Of a DNA stretch of 64,000 nucleotides, positions 37,188 to 46,183 are shown one piece after another (positions within the stretch are counted from its first letter, which is position 1; each line of letters opens with the position of its first letter). The notes under the pieces were generated by a model, which was not told the DNA's origin, made no database searches, and saw only the letters and a list, made by a program, of their open reading frames with translations. Made by a program: the position numbers and the translations under genes. The DNA is from Saccharopolyspora rhizosphaerae (GTDB lineage: Bacteria > Actinomycetota > Actinomycetes > Mycobacteriales > Pseudonocardiaceae): positions 124,001 through 188,000 of the forward strand of contig NZ_RSAA01000007.1 in assembly GCF_003931915.1 (NCBI RefSeq). The letters are read 5' to 3'.

Positions 37188-37855
37188 GCCGCGCGGGTGA
37201 ACAGGTCGCCGAGCGCGGCGAAGTCGACTTCGGCCAGCGAGTCGCGCAGCGTGCGCAGCGGCCCGGGCTCCAGCGGCACCTCGCACGGGACCGCCAGCAC
37301 CGCGCAACCGGCCGCCTCGGCGGAGGCGACGCCGGTGGGCGAGTCCTCGATGGCCACGCAGTCGGCCGGGTCCACCTCGAGCAGGCGGGCGGCCTTGAGG
37401 TAGGGCTCCGGGTCGGGCTTGTTCCGGCCGTCGACCTCGTCGCCGCACACCGTGACGTCGAAGGAGTCGTGCCCCAGCGTGTCCAGCGCCAGGTCGGTCA
37501 ACGGCCGGATCGTGGAGGTCACCAGCGCGGTGCGCAGCCCCAGCTCGTTGGCGCTGCGCAGGGCCTCCTGGGCGCCCGGCCGCCACGGCAGGCCCTCGGC
37601 GAACAGCTGCGTCATCCGGCGCGCGACCCAGCTCGCGGCCGCGGCGATCTCGGAGTTGCCGTCGGGCAGGCCGAGGTCGACCAGCAGCAGGCGCATGCTG
37701 CGGGTCATGTTGGAGCCGACCATGTCCTCGCGTGTCCGCTGCGAGAGGCTGCCGCCGCGGTGCGCTGCGTAGTCGTCGAGCGCGATGGTCCAGAGCTTCT
37801 CGGAATCGACGAGCGTGCCGTCCATGTCGAACAGCACAGCTGCGGGCTGAGCCAC
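37184..37855 (-). CDS. HAD superfamily hydrolase (phosphatase)
   Basis: 223 residues, subfamily IA HAD phosphatase. The motif I is FDMDGT with Asp10 (nucleophile) and Asp12. Motif II is LVTST, motif III is NKPDPEPY with Lys, and motif IV is IEDSPTG. Relatives dephosphorylate sugar phosphates; the substrate here is unknown. I chose GTG 37855, 7 bp after GGAG; an upstream extension to 37927 is not conserved. It heads the run HAD-homoserine dehydrogenase-like-hisE-hisG. Confidence 0.9.
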   Translation of the reverse strand: MAQPAAVLFDMDGTLVDSEKLWTIALDDYAAHRGGSLSQRTREDMVGSNMTRSMRLLLVDLGLPDGNSEIAAAASWVARRMTQLFAEGLPWRPGAQEALRSANELGLRTALVTSTIRPLTDLALDTLGHDSFDVTVCGDEVDGRNKPDPEPYLKAARLLEVDPADCVAIEDSPTGVASAEAAGCAVLAVPCEVPLEPGPLRTLRDSLAEVDFAALGDLFTRAA

Positions 37856-37969
37856 GCGAACACTCCGTTTCGATGAGAGGGGGAGGACCGCCCTCCAGTA
37901 CACACCACCGTCTGCATCGATTCCCACACAACGTGCGCGACACCTCGTCAGCCAGGTTCAGCCCCGTGT

Positions 37970-38199
37970 CTTGCGTGGCGGTGCGGGTGGCAGGACCTGA
38001 ACGGCTCCGTGGCTCCGTGCGCCACTCCTGAGGTGCGCCAGCCAGTGCACGGCGTCGCGGCGTACTCGCCACGAAGCCGCTCAGAACCTGCGGCGGTGCG
38101 AGGTGAGTCGGCTCTGCCGCTCGCCACCCGGGTCTCGCGCGGTGCGAGTTGGGCCGCACACCTGAAGACGCGGCTGCCGCCGCTCGCCGCGCACGCGTG
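37970..38199 (-). repeat. Dispersed structured repeat, copy C (inverted)
   Basis: This copy has the opposite orientation to A and B: hairpin first, tandem tail to its right. Arms are CTGAACGGCTCCGTGG (37997-38012) and CCACGAAGCCGCTCAG (38069-38084), with two mismatched pairs and a 56-nt apical segment. Tail units include GGCGGTGCGAG... and CACACCTGAAGACGCGGCTGC, the reverse complement of the copy A unit. It fills the 344-bp gap between two minus-strand genes, HAD hydrolase and the LPG-synthase-like gene. Unlike the other three copies it is not between convergent genes. Confidence 0.85.
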
Positions 38200-40539
38200 C
38201 TAGATGACCTGGTGGTGTTGGAGGTAGCGGAACATGAGGATGCCGGGGAGGACCGGGAGCCAGTAGGTGAGCAGGCGCGAGAGCAGCACGGCGGCGATCG
38301 CTTCGGTGGGCGGGATGCCCATCGCGCCGAGGCCGGCGAGCAGCACGGCCTCGACCGCGCCGAGACCGCCGGGCGAGGGCACGAGGTGACCGAGGGTGTT
38401 GCCCACGACGAACACGATGGTCACCGCGGTCCAGGAGAAGTCCAGCGGGTACAGCGCGGCCAGCGACGCGGCCATCCCGATCCCGGAGACCACCAGGTAG
38501 CCCAGCGCACCACCGATCAGCTGCAGCGACCGGACGGGGTGCCGCAGGGTGTCGAGCATGTCCCGGCTGACCTCCTGCACCGAGGGCAGCAGCCGTCGCC
38601 TGCCCGGGGGTGAGAACAGCACCAGCACCCCGACCAGCACCACTCCGATCGAGGCGACGACGAGCTGCCACCCGGGCAGCGTCAGGTTGCTGAACGTGCC
38701 CGACAGCCCGACCGCGAACACGCCGACGACGGCCACCACGAACGCCACCGCCCCGGTGCCGGCCTGGTTGAGCAGCGTCACCCCGACCGCCAGCGGCCGC
38801 CGCAGCCCGAGCCGTTCGAGGAAGACGACGTTGATGCCGAAGAACCCGGCGCCGCCGGGCGTGGTGCGCCCGGTGAAGGCGGCGGCGATCTGGACCTGCA
38901 GGGTGCGCCAGAACGGCAGCGGGATCCGGCTGGAGCCCTGCACCGAGATCGACGACAGCAGCACCCCGGCGAACCCGGTCACCACCGCCAGGAACATCCA
39001 GCCCCAGTGGGCGCCCCGCAGCGCCCCGATCACGTCGCGCGTGTTGGCCAGCTCCGGGATCAGCAGGTAGACGGCTGCACCGATGAGCACGAGGCCGATC
39101 ACCGTGGTGGGGCGCACGGGCGACCGGAAACCGGGGATCGGCAGGCTCAGCCGGTCGGCGAGGGTCTCGCGGAGCTCGGCCAGGAAGTACCGGCCCCGCT
39201 GGGCCTGCGTGCGGATGCGGCGCGGCAGCGACAGCGGGACGAGGCTGTTCAGCGCGGCCCCCAGCGAGTCGACGGGCAGCGCGGCGATCGCGGTGCTCAC
39301 GGCCCGTTCGACGCCGACGAGCGCGGCCATCGACACCAGCGCTTCGGCGAGGTCCTGGGCGCAGCGGGCCTCGTCGGCACCGGGGTGGCTGAAGGTGAAC
39401 GACAGCACCCACGGTCGTCCCTGGTCGTCGACGAGGATGTTCTTCGCGCGCAGGTCGTGGTGGGCGATGCGGGCTTGGGCCAGCAGCGCCACCTGCTCCC
39501 ACACGCCCGCCAGCAGCGCGTCGTCGACCTCCTCCGGGGCCAGTTCGGTGAGCCGCCTGCCGGGCACCTCGCGCACCACCAGCACCGCAGGCGCGTAGGT
39601 GACGTCGCAGGCGAGCACGACCTCCGGCGTGCGCACACCCGCGCGGGCGGCGAGCAGGGCGGCGTAGGCCTCGTGCTCGACCTCGTGGTGCGGGGTGGAC
39701 AAGCTCGGCTCGTCCTGCACGTCGAGCATCATCAGCAGGCGCTTGAGCTTGTACCAGCCGCCCGCGCGGCGGCTGAGCCTGCGCACGACCTTGACCCGCA
39801 GCGGTGATCCGTCGGCGGTCGTCACGGCCAGCTCGCGCGGCTGCAGCAGCCGGTGCCGCAGCGCGGTGATCGACACCGGCGCGAGCCCGGCCTGCTCCAG
39901 CTCGTCGAAGATGATCAACTCCGAGACCTTCCGGCCCGGGGCACCCCACACCAGGTGGGTCAGCAGCCCGACGCCCCACCCGAGCAGCGCGCCGCCCACG
40001 GCGCCCAGCGGCAGGTGCAGGTCGAGGTGCACGACCGCCACACCGGTCAGCAGCACCAGGGCCCAGCCCAGGTAGCGAGCGACACGCCCGAAGTACGGGG
40101 CGGCGACGACGACCAGCACGGCCACCAGCGCCACCTCGTCGGCCGGGAACGGGTACCCGTCCGGCCTGCCGAGCAACTGGTGCATGAGCAGTGCGACGCA
40201 CCAGGTCACCGCCCCCGCACCGCCGCAGAGCAGCGCGACGCGGATCCAGCCCAGGTAGAGGGTCAGCAGGACCACGCCGGCGATGCCCGCCCAGGAGCCG
40301 AGCCAGGTCAGGGCCACCCAGAAGGGGTCGGCGACACCCGGGAACGCGATCAGCTGTTGGTGAACAGCGATCTCGACCGGGTTCGTCGGGACCAGCGCCA
40401 GCAGGGCGCTCAGCACCAGCAACCCGGCGACCACACCCAGTTTTCCCAGGTCACCGGGATGCCGACCGATGGACAACCGCAGCCGGGAACGCGGGGAGAT
40501 CCCCGTTCCTCCGCTCGGTTCCGCCCGGCTCTGCTCCAC
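38200..40539 (-). CDS. Large membrane protein: PAP2-like, kinase-like and LPG-synthase-like domains
   Basis: 779 residues. Segment 1 (about 30-215) has six hydrophobic helices and a degenerate PAP2 pattern, with VVHLDLHLPLGAVGGALLGWG resembling the H...D loop but lacking the final Asp. Segment 2 (about 216-470) is kinase-like: HHDLRAKNILVDD matches the HxDxxxxN loop, yet the following DFG position reads LSF. Segment 3 (about 485-779) is a UPF0104/LPG-synthase-type transmembrane domain. It could modify or transport lipids, but catalysis by the first two segments is doubtful. GTG 40539 follows GGGGGCC. Divergent from the PAC2 gene. Confidence 0.8.
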   Translation of the reverse strand: MEQSRAEPSGGTGISPRSRLRLSIGRHPGDLGKLGVVAGLLVLSALLALVPTNPVEIAVHQQLIAFPGVADPFWVALTWLGSWAGIAGVVLLTLYLGWIRVALLCGGAGAVTWCVALLMHQLLGRPDGYPFPADEVALVAVLVVVAAPYFGRVARYLGWALVLLTGVAVVHLDLHLPLGAVGGALLGWGVGLLTHLVWGAPGRKVSELIIFDELEQAGLAPVSITALRHRLLQPRELAVTTADGSPLRVKVVRRLSRRAGGWYKLKRLLMMLDVQDEPSLSTPHHEVEHEAYAALLAARAGVRTPEVVLACDVTYAPAVLVVREVPGRRLTELAPEEVDDALLAGVWEQVALLAQARIAHHDLRAKNILVDDQGRPWVLSFTFSHPGADEARCAQDLAEALVSMAALVGVERAVSTAIAALPVDSLGAALNSLVPLSLPRRIRTQAQRGRYFLAELRETLADRLSLPIPGFRSPVRPTTVIGLVLIGAAVYLLIPELANTRDVIGALRGAHWGWMFLAVVTGFAGVLLSSISVQGSSRIPLPFWRTLQVQIAAAFTGRTTPGGAGFFGINVVFLERLGLRRPLAVGVTLLNQAGTGAVAFVVAVVGVFAVGLSGTFSNLTLPGWQLVVASIGVVLVGVLVLFSPPGRRRLLPSVQEVSRDMLDTLRHPVRSLQLIGGALGYLVVSGIGMAASLAALYPLDFSWTAVTIVFVVGNTLGHLVPSPGGLGAVEAVLLAGLGAMGIPPTEAIAAVLLSRLLTYWLPVLPGILMFRYLQHHQVI

Positions 40540-40656
40540 AGGCCCCCTGCCCCGTACAGACTGGTCAGCCCAGCCTCGGACGCTCCGGCGGAGCCGTCAA
40601 ACCGACCCCGGCGTCAGCCGAGCGACGCGCTCCCCACCAAGCGATAGGCTTGCGCA

Positions 40657-41556
40657 GTGACCGATCGCGAACAGACGCCTGAAACGAACGCCGACCTGCC
40701 GCGGTTGACGGACCCGATCGTGGTCTGCGCGTTCGAAGGGTGGAACGACGCAGGGGACGCAGCGAGCTCCGCGATCGAACACCTGCAGCTCATCTGGGAC
40801 GCCGAGCCCCTCGGCGAGATCGACCCGGACCCGTACTACGACTTCCAGGTCACCCGTCCGACGGTCAAGCTCGTCGACGGCATCACCCGCCAGGTCACCT
40901 GGCCGACCACGCGGTTGACCGTGTGCCGCCCGCCGGGGGCCGACCACGACGTGATCCTGGTGCACGGCATCGAGCCGAACATGCGGTGGCGTGCGTTCTC
41001 GGCCGAGCTGGTCGACTGGATCGAGAAGCTGGGCGCGCGCACGGTGGTGACGCTGGGTGCGCTGCTGGCCGACGCGCCGCACACCCGCCCGGTCCCGGTC
41101 AGCGGCACGGCCTACGACTCCGACTCGGCGGAGACCTTCGGCCTGGAGCGCACCCGCTACGAGGGCCCCACCGGCATCGTGGGGATCTTCCAGGACGCCT
41201 GCGTGCAGGCCGGCATCCCCGCGATCTCCTTCTGGGCAGCGGTGCCGCACTACGTCTCGCAGCCGCCCTCGCCGAAGGCGACGCTGGCGCTGCTGCACCG
41301 CGTCGAGGAGGCCTTGGACGTCGAGGTCCCGCTGGGCAACCTGCCGGACCAGGCCGAGGAGTGGGAGGAGACGGTCAGCGAGATGGCCGAGGAGGACGAG
41401 GACGTGCGCAACTACGTCCGCGCCCTCGAGGAGCGCGGCGACGCGGAGGTCCGGCTGACCGAGGCCAGCGGCGACGCCATCGCAGCGGAGTTCGAGCGCT
41501 ACCTGCGCCGCCGAGGCCCGGGAGGCAAGGGCCCGCTGGGCCCCGGCCCCGGCTGA
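40657..41556 (+). CDS. PAC2 family protein
   Basis: 299 residues, the bacterial relative of the eukaryotic PAC2/Pba2 proteasome-assembly chaperone fold; positionally it recalls Rv2125. Conserved features are VCAFEGWNDAGDAASSA (about 20-36), LVHGIEPNMRW, and YVSQPPSPKATLALL. Whether actinobacterial PAC2 proteins help assemble the 20S proteasome is not established. The start is GTG 40657. The C-terminal Gly/Pro tail is low-complexity. Confidence 0.88.
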   Translation: MTDREQTPETNADLPRLTDPIVVCAFEGWNDAGDAASSAIEHLQLIWDAEPLGEIDPDPYYDFQVTRPTVKLVDGITRQVTWPTTRLTVCRPPGADHDVILVHGIEPNMRWRAFSAELVDWIEKLGARTVVTLGALLADAPHTRPVPVSGTAYDSDSAETFGLERTRYEGPTGIVGIFQDACVQAGIPAISFWAAVPHYVSQPPSPKATLALLHRVEEALDVEVPLGNLPDQAEEWEETVSEMAEEDEDVRNYVRALEERGDAEVRLTEASGDAIAAEFERYLRRRGPGGKGPLGPGPG

Positions 41557-41673
41557 TCACCCGCGAGGTGGCCGCGACCCCGGTCGCGGGCCGCTGGAGC
41601 TGAGCCGCCGCCGGAAGTCGGCCACTCGCTCCAGGAGCGGAACCGAGCCGGTTCCACGGGGCCACACGCGGGA

Positions 41674-41703
41674 GGAGGGTGGCCGGGCCCCCGACCACCC
41701 TCC
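41674..41703 (-). terminator. Hairpin after mshC
   Basis: A 9-bp stem GGAGGGTGG/CCACCCTCC with a 12-nt loop lies 12 bp past the mshC stop, in the convergent gap with the PAC2 gene. A second hairpin (CCGCGACC/GGTCGCGG) lies nearer the PAC2 end. Confidence 0.6.
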
Positions 41704-41715
41704 CGGTGGCACTTC

Positions 41716-42954
41716 TCAGAGCTCGACGCCGAGCAGCGCGTCGACCGCCGCGCGGACCGCCCCGGGCGAGCCCTGGTCGTCGCCGCCGGAGATCAGCGCC
41801 GACTCCACCCACGCGTCGACGGCGCGCAACGCGCCTGCGGTGTCCAGGTCGTTCGACAGCGCCTCGCGCAACTCCGCGATCGCCTCCGCGGCCGACGGGC
41901 CGGAGTTCAGCGCGACGGCCTCCCGCCAGCGCGCCAACCGGGCCGTGCCCGCGGTCAGCGCGTCCGCGGTCCACGAGCGGTCCTCCCGGTAGTGGCCGTC
42001 GAGCAGTGCCAGCCGGATCGCCATCGGGTCCACCCGGTCGCCGCGCAGCCGCGAGACGAACACCAGGTTCCCGCGCGACTTCGACATCTTCTCGCCGTCG
42101 AGCCCGATCATGCCGGAGTGCACGTAGTGCTGGGCGAACGGGAAGTCGCCGGAGAGCGCTTCGGCGTGCGCGGCGCTGAACTCGTGGTGCGGGAAGATCA
42201 GGTCCGAGCCGCCGCCCTGCACGTCGAAGCCGAGGCCGAGGCGGTTGAGCGCGATCACCGAACACTCCAGGTGCCACCCGGGGCGCCCGGCGCCGAGCTC
42301 GGACTCCCAGGACGGTTCGCCCTGCCGTGCCATCCGCCAGAGCAGCGCGTCCAGCGGGTGCTCCTTGCCCGCGCGGTCCGGGTCTCCGCCGCGCTCGGCG
42401 AAGAAGGTGTTCATGGTGGCTTCGTCGTAGTTCGACTCGGAGCCGAACCGGCCGGTGGCCTGGTGCCGGAAGTAGATGTCGGGGTGCTCGGGGTCGTCGG
42501 CCCGGTAGGCGGCACCGGAGGCCAGCAGCTTGCCGACGGCCTCGACGATCTCCGGGATGGACTCCACGGCGCCGATGAAGTCGGCGGGCGGCAGCACCCG
42601 CAGCGCCTCCATGTCCTCGCGGAACAGCGCCGTCTCGCGCATCGCGAGGACGACCCAGTCTTCGCCATCCCGATCCGCCCGCTCCAGCAGCGGGTCGTCG
42701 ATGTCGGTCACGTTCTGCACGTAGTGGACCTGATGACCGTTGTCCAGCCACACCCGGTGGATCAGGTCGAACGCCAGGTAGGTCGCGGCGTGACCGAGGT
42801 GGGTCGCGTCGTACGGGGTGATGCCGCAGACGTACATCTTCGCTTCCGGCCCGGGTTCGGTGGGCCTGATCTCACCGGCGGAGGTGTCGAACAGCTGGAG
42901 TGGACGTGGAGTGCCTTCCACCTTGGGGACGGAGACCGATGACCAGGGTTGCAT
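41716..42954 (-). CDS. mshC: Mycothiol ligase MshC (L-cysteine:GlcN-Ins ligase)
   Basis: 412 residues, a cysteinyl-tRNA-synthetase paralogue that ligates Cys to GlcN-Ins in mycothiol synthesis. Zinc-binding Cys43 is in [17 protein letters not shown], the HIGH-type motif is HLGH (52-55), [10 protein letters not shown] supplies a second zinc Cys, and KMSKS is present near residue 290. The anticodon domain of true CysRS is absent. The start is ATG 42954 (MQPWS..., close to the M. tuberculosis N-terminus). It marks the organism as a mycothiol producer. Confidence 0.97.
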   Translation of the reverse strand: MQPWSSVSVPKVEGTPRPLQLFDTSAGEIRPTEPGPEAKMYVCGITPYDATHLGHAATYLAFDLIHRVWLDNGHQVHYVQNVTDIDDPLLERADRDGEDWVVLAMRETALFREDMEALRVLPPADFIGAVESIPEIVEAVGKLLASGAAYRADDPEHPDIYFRHQATGRFGSESNYDEATMNTFFAERGGDPDRAGKEHPLDALLWRMARQGEPSWESELGAGRPGWHLECSVIALNRLGLGFDVQGGGSDLIFPHHEFSAAHAEALSGDFPFAQHYVHSGMIGLDGEKMSKSRGNLVFVSRLRGDRVDPMAIRLALLDGHYREDRSWTADALTAGTARLARWREAVALNSGPSAAEAIAELREALSNDLDTAGALRAVDAWVESALISGGDDQGSPGAVRAAVDALLGVEL

Positions 42955-43157
42955 GCATCCGACCTTAAACTCCCGCGTCGACCCGGTGCCGCCGTGTGGA
43001 CCATCGTCCGTATCACATGCTGGGAGCGCCCTGGTCCAGAACTGCGCGTGGAAATGCGAAACGCCTTCTTCCCCCTTGTCTCCCCCAGTCCCGCCAGGCG
43101 CACTGCACCCGTTCTAGAACTCCTTTCGCCGCCGGACTCCGCACCGCGTCGAGAAGT

Positions 43158-43260
43158 GGGATTATCCCTTCAGGAGAGCCCTGAATCCCAGGTCAACGGG
43201 TCGCACTAGCCACAAGGGCACATCGCGGGAACACCGCGACAACTGCGGGATCGACGATCC
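43158..43260 (+). promoter_or_regulatory. Structured leader upstream of the betaine transporter
   Basis: In the 330-bp gap before the transporter there are three small perfect stems in a row: TTCAGG/CCTGAA (43169-43185), TCGCGG/CCGCGA (43223-43239) and GGATC/GATCC (43248-43260). The stretch GGAGAGC...GAATCCCAGGTC, then CGGGT, recalls part of the c-di-AMP (ydaO) aptamer found before osmolyte-transport genes in Actinobacteria. The match is partial and made by eye. GGAGG, 5 bp before GTG 43285, is the ribosome site. Confidence 0.3.
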
Positions 43261-43284
43261 TCGCCGCGCCGGCTGGAGGCGTTC

Positions 43285-44310
43285 GTGGTTTCGGTACGCG
43301 TGGAACGGCTTTACAAGGTTTTCGGGCCGCAACCGGCCGAGGAGGTCCGGCGTCTCGAACAGGGCGCCGACCCGGCCGACCTCGTGGCCGAAGGCGCGAC
43401 CCCTGCGGTCGTGGACGTCTCCTTCTCGGTCGCCGAGGGCGAGACCTTCGTGGTGATGGGCCTGTCCGGTTCGGGCAAGTCGACGCTCATCCGGATGCTC
43501 AACGGCTTGCTCACGCCCACCTCCGGGCACGTCCACGTCGACGGCACCGACATCACCACGATGTCGGCCCGCGACCTGCGCACCATGCGCCAGCAGAAGA
43601 TGAGCATGGTCTTCCAGCACTTCGCGCTGTTCCCGCACCGCACGGTGCTCGACAACGTGGGCTACGGGCTCAAGATCCGCGGCATGGGCAAGGACGAGAT
43701 CGCCGAGCGGGCCCGCGAGGCACTGAGCATGGTCGGCCTCGAGGGCTGGGAGCAGCGCTACCCGGCGCAGCTGTCGGGCGGCATGCGCCAGCGCGTCGGG
43801 CTCGCCCGAGCGCTGGCCGCGCACACCGACGTGCTGCTGATGGACGAGGCCTTCAGCGCGCTGGACCCGCTGATCAAGCGCGAGATGCAGGACCAGCTGC
43901 TGGAGCTCAACGCGAAGCTCGGCAAGACGATCGTGTTCATCACGCACGACCTCAACGAGGCGATGCGGCTCGGCGACCGGATCGCGGTGATGCGGGCGGG
44001 CCGGATCGTGCAGATCGGCGATGCCGAGCAGATCCTGCGCGAACCCGCCGACGACTACGTGGCCCGGTTCGTGCAGGACGTCGATCGCAGCAGGGTGCTC
44101 ACCGCCGGGGCGATCGCCGACCCCAGCGTCCCGGCCCCGGACGGCGCCGAACCGGTCGAGGCGACCACGCCGCTGCGGGAGCTCTTCGCCCGCATCGGCG
44201 GGAGCGGAGCGGTGCCCGTGGTCGGCGAGGACGGGAAGGTGATCGGGGTGGTGACGCCGCAGGCGGTGTTCACCGCGCTGAGCCACCAGGCCGAGTTCGA
44301 GGAGGCCTGA
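43285..44310 (+). CDS. Glycine betaine/proline ABC transporter ATP-binding protein
   Basis: 341 residues, ProV/OpuAA type. Walker A is GLSGSGKS near residue 63, the signature LSGGMRQRV near 168, and Walker B is VLLMDEAFSALDP. A C-terminal region (about 270-341) is CBS-like and in relatives senses ionic strength. It powers uptake of compatible solutes under osmotic stress. GTG 43285 has GGAGG 5 bp upstream. First of three genes; the stop is one base before the permease ATG. Confidence 0.95.
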   Translation: MVSVRVERLYKVFGPQPAEEVRRLEQGADPADLVAEGATPAVVDVSFSVAEGETFVVMGLSGSGKSTLIRMLNGLLTPTSGHVHVDGTDITTMSARDLRTMRQQKMSMVFQHFALFPHRTVLDNVGYGLKIRGMGKDEIAERAREALSMVGLEGWEQRYPAQLSGGMRQRVGLARALAAHTDVLLMDEAFSALDPLIKREMQDQLLELNAKLGKTIVFITHDLNEAMRLGDRIAVMRAGRIVQIGDAEQILREPADDYVARFVQDVDRSRVLTAGAIADPSVPAPDGAEPVEATTPLRELFARIGGSGAVPVVGEDGKVIGVVTPQAVFTALSHQAEFEEA

Positions 44311-44311
44311 G

Positions 44312-45193
44312 ATGGTCGCGACCCAGTTCCAGCTCCCGCGGGTGCCGGTCGGTGACTGGTTCAGCACCGCGGTGGAGTGGCTCAACGACAACATCGGACC
44401 GGTGTTCGACTTCATCGACCTGGTGGTCACCTCGGCGGTGGCGGCGCTGAGCTTCGCGCTGACCTGGCTGCCGCCCCTGGTGATGGTGCTGGTGTTCACC
44501 GCGCTGGCGCTGTGGCTGCGCAGCTGGCGGTTCGCCCTGTTCAGCCTCATCGGCTTCGGCCTGGTGGTCAGCATCGACGAGTTCGACCCGGCCATGGAGA
44601 CGCTGAGCCTGGTGCTGGTCTCCAGCGTGCTTGCGGTGCTCATCGGCATCCCCCTGGGCGTGCTGGCCGCCCGCAACCGGCACGTCAGCAACGTCGTGCG
44701 GCCGGTGCTGGACCTGATGCAGACCTTGCCTGCGTTCGTCTACCTGGTCCCGGTCATCGTCTTCTTCAACATCGGCGTGGTGCCCGGCGTGGTGGCCACG
44801 GTGATCTTCTCGCTGCCGCCCGGGGTGCGGCTGACCGAGCTGGGCATCCGGCAGGTCGACACCGAGGTGGTCGAGGCCGGCGAGGCGTTCGGCGCTCCGA
44901 CCCGCCAGATCCTCACCGGCATCCAGCTGCCGCTGGCCATGCCGTCGATCATGGCCGGCATCAACCAGGTGATCATGCTGTCGCTGTCGATGGTGGTCAT
45001 CGCCGGCATGGTCGGCGCACCGGGGCTCGGAACCAACATCTACGAGGCGGTGACCCGGGTCCAGCTCGGCCAGGGCTTCGAAGCCGGGCTGGCGGTGGTG
45101 ATCCTCGCGGTCTACCTGGACCGGATCACCGCGGTGCTGTCGGACCGCTCGCCGGTCGCGCGGGCGGAGCGCAGAGCGGCGAAGACCGGGTGA
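44312..45193 (+). CDS. Glycine betaine/proline ABC transporter permease
   Basis: 293 residues, ProW/OpuAB type, with about seven hydrophobic helices. The cytoplasmic EAA loop is visible as EAGEAFGAPTRQILTGIQLPLAMPSI (about 185-210). It forms the membrane channel with the upstream ATPase. It begins one base after the ATPase stop, so coupling is likely. Confidence 0.95.
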   Translation: MVATQFQLPRVPVGDWFSTAVEWLNDNIGPVFDFIDLVVTSAVAALSFALTWLPPLVMVLVFTALALWLRSWRFALFSLIGFGLVVSIDEFDPAMETLSLVLVSSVLAVLIGIPLGVLAARNRHVSNVVRPVLDLMQTLPAFVYLVPVIVFFNIGVVPGVVATVIFSLPPGVRLTELGIRQVDTEVVEAGEAFGAPTRQILTGIQLPLAMPSIMAGINQVIMLSLSMVVIAGMVGAPGLGTNIYEAVTRVQLGQGFEAGLAVVILAVYLDRITAVLSDRSPVARAERRAAKTG

Positions 45194-45221
45194 CCCGGTC
45201 GCCGAGGAAAGGCAGGTTGTC

Positions 45222-46115
45222 ATGGTGCGCACGAGATCGAGGCGACTGGTGGCTGTTCTGGCCGTGCTCGCCGCGCTGATCGTGGTCGCCGCCGGTTGCG
45301 GCGGCCGGGAGCAGCAGACCGGCCAGGAAGCCAAGCAGATCAACATCGGCTACATCGCCTGGGACGAGGACATCGCCGTCACCTACCTCTACAAGGAGCT
45401 GCTGGAGCGGCGGGGCTACCAGGTCAACATCACCGAGCTCGAGGCCGGACCGATCTACGCCGGTCTCGCCCAGGGCAACCCGGACCTGTTCCTGGACGCC
45501 TGGCTGCCGGCCACCCACGAGGACTACTGGAAGCAGTACGGACCCCAGCTGGAGGACCTGGGCGTCTGGTACGACCAGGCCACGCTGAACATCGCGGTGC
45601 CCAACTACATGACCGACGTGAACTCGATCGCCGACCTGCGGGGGCGCGGGGCCGAGTTCGGCGGGGTCATCACCGGCATCGACCCCGGCGCGGGCCTGAG
45701 CCGGACCACCAAGGACAAGGCGATCCCCGCCTACGGGCTGCAGAACGAGTACCAGCTGCAGACCTCCTCGACGACCGCGATGCTCGCGGCGCTGCAGAAG
45801 GCCACCGACGAGCAGCGACCGATCGTGGTGACCCTGTGGCACCCGCACTGGGCCTACGCGCGGTTCCCGATCAAGGACCTGCAGGACCCGATGGGCGCGA
45901 TGGGGACCGCGGAGCAGATCCACGCCGTCGGCCGCCAGGGGTTCAGCCAGGACTTCCCCGAGGTCACCGAGATGGTCAAGCGCTTCAAGCTCAACGACCA
46001 GCAGCTGGCGAGCCTGGAGAACGAGATCAACAGCGCGCCCAAGGGCCAGGAGCAGGCGGCGGCCAAGAAGTGGGCCGACGCCAACCCGAACGTCATCAAC
46101 TCCTTCGCAGGCTGA
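45222..46115 (+). CDS. Glycine betaine ABC transporter substrate-binding lipoprotein
   Basis: 297 residues, ProX/OpuAC type. A basic signal and lipobox VVAAGC with lipidated Cys26 anchor it outside the membrane. Aromatic residues that form the cation box in this family are represented by the YIAWDEDIAV, DAWLPATHEDYW and VTLWHPHWAY segments. It delivers quaternary amines to the permease. The ATG at 45222 follows AGGAAAGGCAGG. A strong terminator follows. Confidence 0.94.
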   Translation: MVRTRSRRLVAVLAVLAALIVVAAGCGGREQQTGQEAKQINIGYIAWDEDIAVTYLYKELLERRGYQVNITELEAGPIYAGLAQGNPDLFLDAWLPATHEDYWKQYGPQLEDLGVWYDQATLNIAVPNYMTDVNSIADLRGRGAEFGGVITGIDPGAGLSRTTKDKAIPAYGLQNEYQLQTSSTTAMLAALQKATDEQRPIVVTLWHPHWAYARFPIKDLQDPMGAMGTAEQIHAVGRQGFSQDFPEVTEMVKRFKLNDQQLASLENEINSAPKGQEQAAAKKWADANPNVINSFAG

Positions 46116-46126
46116 GAGGAGGGACA

Positions 46127-46161
46127 GGAGCTGTCCCCCGCGTGGGGTGGGGGACAGCTCC
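46127..46161 (+). terminator. Terminator after betaine transporter operon
   Basis: A perfect 13-bp stem GGAGCTGTCCCCC with a 9-nt loop begins 11 bp beyond the proX-like stop. It lies in the convergent gap with the vWA gene and probably serves both. Confidence 0.85.
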
Positions 46162-46183
46162 AGTGGAGCCTCCGGCCCTTCTG

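Noticed and set aside
44270-45346. 358-codon minus-strand frame across the betaine permease
   Set aside because: It is the antisense of a clear permease gene; the sequence is His/Arg/Gln low-complexity.
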